Below are positions 47,423 to 50,520 of a stretch of DNA of 50,520 nucleotides, piece by piece. This DNA is from a virus, in the IMG/VR virus record IMGVR_UViG_3300010938_000056, positions 1-50,520 of that record, one strand, 5' to 3'. The notes beneath the pieces were generated by a model, which saw only the letters and a program-made list of their open reading frames with translations, was not told the origin of the DNA and did no database searches. Made by a program: the position numbers and the translations under genes. The stretch's first letter is position 1. Each line of letters begins with the position of its first letter.

Positions 47423-49500
47423 TGATCGACCCTGAGAAAATAATGGCTTGGCATGGTTTTCTCCCAGAAAAAAGAAGTGGAAATGAGCTGTTGTTCAATT
47501 GTCTGTGGTGTGGTAGAGAGCAGCATCTTAGCATGCGAGTTGATGGAGAAAAGGCTGGGGTTTGGAATTGTTTGGTTTGTGGAGAAAGCGGAAATATTCA
47601 TAAGATGCTATATAAAATCTGGAGTGATGCTTATTCGACGATCAACAATGACGATGAATATGGGAATTTATGTGTCAATCAATTAGCGAAATTGAGCGCC
47701 AATAGAAGCGGATTCCCACTTGAGAAATTGGTAGAATGGGGGATTGCCTATAACTTAAAGAATGACTCATTCATTGTGCCAATCTTCAAATCTAATGATC
47801 AGTCGTTATTGAACTTAGCCAAGCTAGATGATAAATTCAAAATGCTTGGCAGTCCTGGACTAAGAGTTGGAGCAACCATCAAACTAGGTTCAATAAATAG
47901 GATTGATGAGTATAATCGAGTGATTATTCTGACTGAAGGGATTTGGGATGCAATAGCTCTGGACTTAATGATTCAGAATGCTCCGAAGAAAAGCAACCCA
48001 TTCATTGTGAGTTTGCCTGGATGTATGAGCTTCAATGATAAAATTATGAGGGATTTGAATATCAGCTTGTCAGATAAAGTAATTGTGTTGTTTGATGATG
48101 ATGATCCTGGAAGAGCAGGCATCAATAAGGTATTTAGATTCTTGAAGCCTGAGCAAGTATGGTTGCTCGATTGGAATAGATTGAAATCTGAATTAGAAAT
48201 TGATCAGAAGATCAAGGATATTCGTGATCTATATGATGCAAGTGAGAACGTGGAGAAGACTTGGGAACTAATAAAGAAGTCCATAGTTAGATCAAGTGAA
48301 GTTAAATCTGTGCAAATTGAGGAGAATAAATCTGGTGATTCAGTCACGAGTTTTTCTGAGTTATTGGAGCATTGGAAAGCTGCTAATTTATGGGTAAGTG
48401 GTGGAATGGTGGCAGGATTGGCTTGTGCCCTTGCTGTGGTTTGTAGTTGTTCCGAACTCGCCCCAAAAACTGATCAACTATGGTTTAGGATAGTTGGTCC
48501 TCCAGGATGTGGGAAAACAACTATTGCAGAGAGTATAAGCGTTAATAAGGATTTTGTGAAAGCTAAAAGCATTATCACTGGTATTCATTCTGGGTGGGGA
48601 AAAGATAGTAATCTATTCGATGAATTGCGTAATAGAGTGTTGATTATCAAGGATGCCGACACTATAGCAAACATGCCAAATTATTCTCAAATAATGAGCG
48701 AACTTCGAGATGTGTATGATGGTACGAGTAGGGCGCATTATCGCAATAAGATTAAAGTTGAAGAAGAAAATATTCGTATGGGATTGATTCTATGTGGCAC
48801 GTATTCTTTGTATAAGCTGAACAATAGTAGTCTTGGTGAGAGATTCCTAGACGTAGAGCTGATTGATAAGGAGGATGAGCAGCATATTATTAAGCTAAAT
48901 GAGGAAAAGTGGGAGAATAGATTGAATTGCTTCTCCCAGGAAGAAATTGATTTTCAATCCTACACGTCATCGTTCATTGATTATCTTAGAATGTATTATG
49001 CTGATCTATATATGAAGTTGGATAAAGATGCTATCAATCAGAAGATTCCTAAAGTGAAAGCTTGGGCTTCATTCATTAGCAAAATGAGGAGTAAAAAAAT
49101 TGACTCTGAAGATTATGTGTTTCCTGTGTTTGAAGTGAGTAGCAGATTGTTCAATCAGCTTATGAATCTACTAGTGCATTTGAATATGGTGTTGTATGCA
49201 GAGAATGATAAAGAGGAGCTTATTGACAAGATAATGTGGAGGGTTGTGAAGAGTACTATTGGAACGCACAGTGTGAGGTGGAAGATTGTGAATATGTTGA
49301 AGACTAAAGAAATGAGTACAGATGTTATTGCTGAAGGAATAAATATGAGCACCACCGCAATCAGAAATCATCTAATCTCCATGCTTGAACTTGGAATAGT
49401 CACAAGCAGGAAAGCCGCAAGTGGGTTTGTTGCCGGTCGTGCAATCTCGGTCTGGAGTTTGGATGACTCAGTGAAGGAGGTACTGGGGACCATGAAATAA
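47422..49500 (+). CDS. Primase-helicase fusion (zinc ribbon, Toprim, P-loop ATPase)
   Basis: The 692-residue product starts at ATG 47422 behind AAGGAGG. A zinc ribbon (C27-x2-C30...C50-x2-C53) leads into a Toprim domain with E172 (L-T-E-G-I-W-D) and D225 (F-D-D-D-D-P-G). A P-loop ATPase follows, G-P-P-G-C-G-K-T-T (359-367) with R-V-L-I-I-K-D-A-D as Walker B-like. The C-terminus has a winged-helix-like region (M-S-T-D-V-I-A-E-G-I-N-M). It would prime and unwind the replication fork. The ATPase loop is the AAA+ type rather than the RecA-like DnaB type. Confidence 0.85.
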   Translation: MIDPEKIMAWHGFLPEKRSGNELLFNCLWCGREQHLSMRVDGEKAGVWNCLVCGESGNIHKMLYKIWSDAYSTINNDDEYGNLCVNQLAKLSANRSGFPLEKLVEWGIAYNLKNDSFIVPIFKSNDQSLLNLAKLDDKFKMLGSPGLRVGATIKLGSINRIDEYNRVIILTEGIWDAIALDLMIQNAPKKSNPFIVSLPGCMSFNDKIMRDLNISLSDKVIVLFDDDDPGRAGINKVFRFLKPEQVWLLDWNRLKSELEIDQKIKDIRDLYDASENVEKTWELIKKSIVRSSEVKSVQIEENKSGDSVTSFSELLEHWKAANLWVSGGMVAGLACALAVVCSCSELAPKTDQLWFRIVGPPGCGKTTIAESISVNKDFVKAKSIITGIHSGWGKDSNLFDELRNRVLIIKDADTIANMPNYSQIMSELRDVYDGTSRAHYRNKIKVEEENIRMGLILCGTYSLYKLNNSSLGERFLDVELIDKEDEQHIIKLNEEKWENRLNCFSQEEIDFQSYTSSFIDYLRMYYADLYMKLDKDAINQKIPKVKAWASFISKMRSKKIDSEDYVFPVFEVSSRLFNQLMNLLVHLNMVLYAENDKEELIDKIMWRVVKSTIGTHSVRWKIVNMLKTKEMSTDVIAEGINMSTTAIRNHLISMLELGIVTSRKAASGFVAGRAISVWSLDDSVKEVLGTMK

Positions 49501-49516
49501 TTTTTTACGCTTGATA

Positions 49517-49545
49517 TTGACTTCATTAGCATAAGCTAATACGAT
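49517..49545 (+). promoter_or_regulatory. Promoter with operator-like palindrome
   Basis: TTGACT (49517-49522) and TACGAT (49540-49545) are separated by 17 bp. The spacer holds the perfect inverted repeat ATTAGC-ATAA-GCTAAT (49525-49540), a typical place for a repressor. The predicted start is near 49552, ahead of the two small genes that follow. Confidence 0.55.
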
Positions 49546-49565
49546 GTGAATGAAGGGAGCAGGAC

Positions 49566-49790
49566 ATGAGGAAGGTCGAAATTTTTCCGATCAGAACAAC
49601 GGGCCAAAAAAAATACCCGTTTGAAAAGCTTGAGATTGGCGAGCCTTATCTCTTTGAACGTGGTAAGGACTTCACCTGCAAAGATTCTAGCTTTATTTGT
49701 GCTGCGAAAGAATGGGCTAGGAGAAATGGAAGGAAAGTTCTTACCAGGAAAGAGAAAGATGGTGTAATTGTGATGGTATTGGAAAAATAG
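49566..49790 (+). CDS. Small phage protein of the L-[EV]-[IV]-G...DG-V family
   Basis: The 74-residue product starts at ATG 49566 behind GGGAGCAGG. The pattern is F-E-K-L-E-I-G-E-P-Y-L-F, a helix with A-A-K-E-W-A-R-R-N-G, and a final K-D-G-V-I-V strand. It is a clear paralogue of the next gene and resembles the minus-strand product at 1045-1272. Similar small phage proteins (P-F-x-x-L-x-V-G-x-x-F) are widespread and uncharacterised. Confidence 0.75.
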   Translation: MRKVEIFPIRTTGQKKYPFEKLEIGEPYLFERGKDFTCKDSSFICAAKEWARRNGRKVLTRKEKDGVIVMVLEK

Positions 49791-49830
49791 TGCTTATGTT
49801 CTGTTGGTTTTAATTCAAAGGAGTTTAGCA

Positions 49831-50136
49831 ATGCGAGTCCTAAATGAGTTGCCGAAGATTCAGAATAGGGGTTTTGGCAAGCGTGGAAAGCGAAAGAGCA
49901 AGTTCGATGAGCTTGAAGTAGGTAAGGTGTATTTGTTTGTGCGTGGTGAGGATTATCAAGTAAAAGAAGCTAGCTTTGTCAGTAACGTGCATACCTATGC
50001 AAGGAGCCGTGGTTATAAGGCTCATGTAAGGAAAACTGATGAAGGCGTGGCTGTGCAGTTCTATATTCCTTCCTCAGAGAACACTGAGCAAGTGATTGAT
50101 AATCTGGATGAAGTGAATGTGGAGAGCATCTTGTAA
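49831..50136 (+). CDS. Small phage protein, paralogue of the 49566 product
   Basis: The 101-residue product starts at ATG 49831, behind AAAGGAG; a frame 27 bp longer has no site. It has a basic N-terminal tail (K-R-G-K-R-K-S-K), then F-D-E-L-E-V-G-K-V-Y-L-F, a Y-A-R-S-R-G-Y helix and E-G-V-A-V-Q strand. The basic tail would suit nucleic-acid binding. It ends the + strand genes; a strong terminator follows. Confidence 0.75.
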   Translation: MRVLNELPKIQNRGFGKRGKRKSKFDELEVGKVYLFVRGEDYQVKEASFVSNVHTYARSRGYKAHVRKTDEGVAVQFYIPSSENTEQVIDNLDEVNVESIL

Positions 50137-50169
50137 GTAACTAGCAAATTTCGCAGCACGATAATTCAC

Positions 50170-50201
50170 AAAGCCAGCGAGAAATCGCTGGCTTTCTTTT
50201 T
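50170..50201 (+). terminator. Rho-independent terminator
   Basis: AAAGCCAGCGA-GAAA-TCGCTGGCTTT is a perfect 11-bp stem closed by a GAAA tetraloop and followed by CTTTTT. It ends the small two-gene unit. Confidence 0.9.
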
Positions 50202-50351
50202 GCAAAAAAATTTTGTCAAAGGAAGTCTATATGAATAAACTGGTTACGTCATTTTTTTGATTTGTTTACACATTTTTTACTATTTTTTTATTTGAACACC
50301 CCCCCTCCGGGGGGTCAGGAAAATCCGCGAATTTTTTTCGCCGGCCGTCCA

Positions 50352-50380
50352 TTGACACTATTCCGGGGGGTAAGTAAAAA
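50352..50380 (+). promoter_or_regulatory. Candidate promoter 1 facing the repeat array
   Basis: A perfect TTGACA (50352-50357), a 17-bp spacer, and TAAAAA (50375-50380, four of six matches) form this site. Confidence 0.5.
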
Positions 50381-50421
50381 ATTGATATTTTTGCCGGCCG
50401 GTAGGTGGACAGTTGGTATTT

Positions 50422-50450
50422 TTGACAAGCGGTTGTTTATGCGTCATAAA
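50422..50450 (+). promoter_or_regulatory. Candidate promoter 2 facing the repeat array
   Basis: A perfect TTGACA (50422-50427), a 17-bp spacer, and CATAAA (50445-50450) form this site. A transcript would enter the 70-bp array across the circular junction; the first strong hairpin it meets is at 411-439. Confidence 0.5.
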
Positions 50451-50487
50451 TCCTTGTGCGACAAGAGTTTACGTCGAAAAGAAAACT

Positions 50488-50520
50488 AGCTGGCGGACCA
50501 GCCGGCGGACCAGCCGGCAG
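50488..50520. repeat. Start of the 70-bp repeat array (other side of the junction)
   Basis: Bases 50488-50518 are identical to 42-72 of the window, the interior of the 70-bp unit. This is the same array seen at 1-402, cut by the assembly break. The last two bases do not continue the unit exactly. Confidence 0.85.

Larger units (their letters stand above)
50202..50487. other. Intergenic region with promoters and hairpins
   Basis: No gene is seen. It holds a poly-T/poly-A rich stretch, a GC hairpin (ACCCCCC-CTCC-GGGGGGT, about 50288-50305), two GCCGGCCG segments that echo the array, and two promoters listed separately. A nine-residue frame at 50231-50260 behind AAAGGAAG could be a leader peptide but is too short to judge. 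Confidence 0.5.

Noticed and set aside
50231-50260. Nine-codon leader peptide behind AAAGGAAG
   Set aside because: Too short to judge from sequence; noted only within the intergenic description.

Overview
The window looks like a complete or nearly complete genome of a tailed double-stranded DNA phage (Caudoviricetes). It is probably a siphovirus: it has a lambda/HK97-type head module and a 1,220-residue tape measure protein, and I see no contractile sheath. No integrase, excisionase or lysogeny repressor is visible, so it is probably virulent. Almost all genes lie on the + strand, are AT-rich, start mostly at ATG behind clear AGGAG-type ribosome binding sites, and often overlap as ATGA or TAATG. 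The host is therefore a Shine-Dalgarno-using bacterium that I cannot place further. The last 31 bases before the ragged end match the interior of the 70-bp repeat that fills bases 1-402. The molecule is therefore probably circular or circularly permuted, and the assembly was cut inside a tandem array.

Layout. (1) About 50170-50520 plus 1-1660 is a regulatory, repeat-rich zone. It holds the 70-bp GC-rich array, two sigma70-like promoters aimed at the array, two identical terminator hairpins, and the only minus-strand genes: three short, GC-rich ones. (2) 1660-9682 holds terminase, an NrdR-like zinc ribbon, portal, and a prohead protease fused to the major capsid protein. (3) 9700-20059 holds a DUF2190-type decoration protein, head-tail connector and tail tube genes, a membrane-anchored C39-like cysteine peptidase, a secreted thioredoxin-like protein, tail chaperones, tape measure and a tail protein. 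Two of these genes carry a perfect X-XXY-YYZ slippery heptamer followed by an open -1 frame. A promoter plus terminator at 13885-13975 frames a candidate small RNA. (4) 20079-25650 holds a mucin-like Thr/Ser/Pro- and Cys-rich protein, followed directly by a polypeptide-GalNAc-transferase-like enzyme, a carbohydrate sulfotransferase and a second glycosyltransferase. (5) 25747-28094 holds receptor-binding or baseplate proteins. (6) 28129-30695 holds a structured leader and a MoxR ATPase with a metallopeptidase-VWA partner. (7) 30685-36563 is a long run of very short genes, most from one diverged paralogous family starting M-K-[VI]-K, with an embedded tRNA(CAU). (8) 36520-49500 is the replication and recombination module: PD-(D/E)XK nucleases, a degenerate UDG-like protein, Sak4-like ATPase, SSB-like protein, ParB-like protein, family A DNA polymerase, DHFR and primase-helicase. 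Four more members of the short paralogue family lie inside it. (9) 49517-50201 is a small promoter-operator-terminator unit with two paralogous genes.

The most interesting points are four. The putative mucin-plus-glycosylation-plus-sulfation cassette suggests a phage-encoded system that decorates a virion protein. The roughly 17-member array of diverged small paralogues is a candidate host-takeover or anti-defence set. A probable -1 frameshift joins a secreted thioredoxin-like protein to an alternative membrane tail. Related structured intergenic elements lie upstream of unrelated genes. I recognised no small terminase subunit, holin or endolysin.
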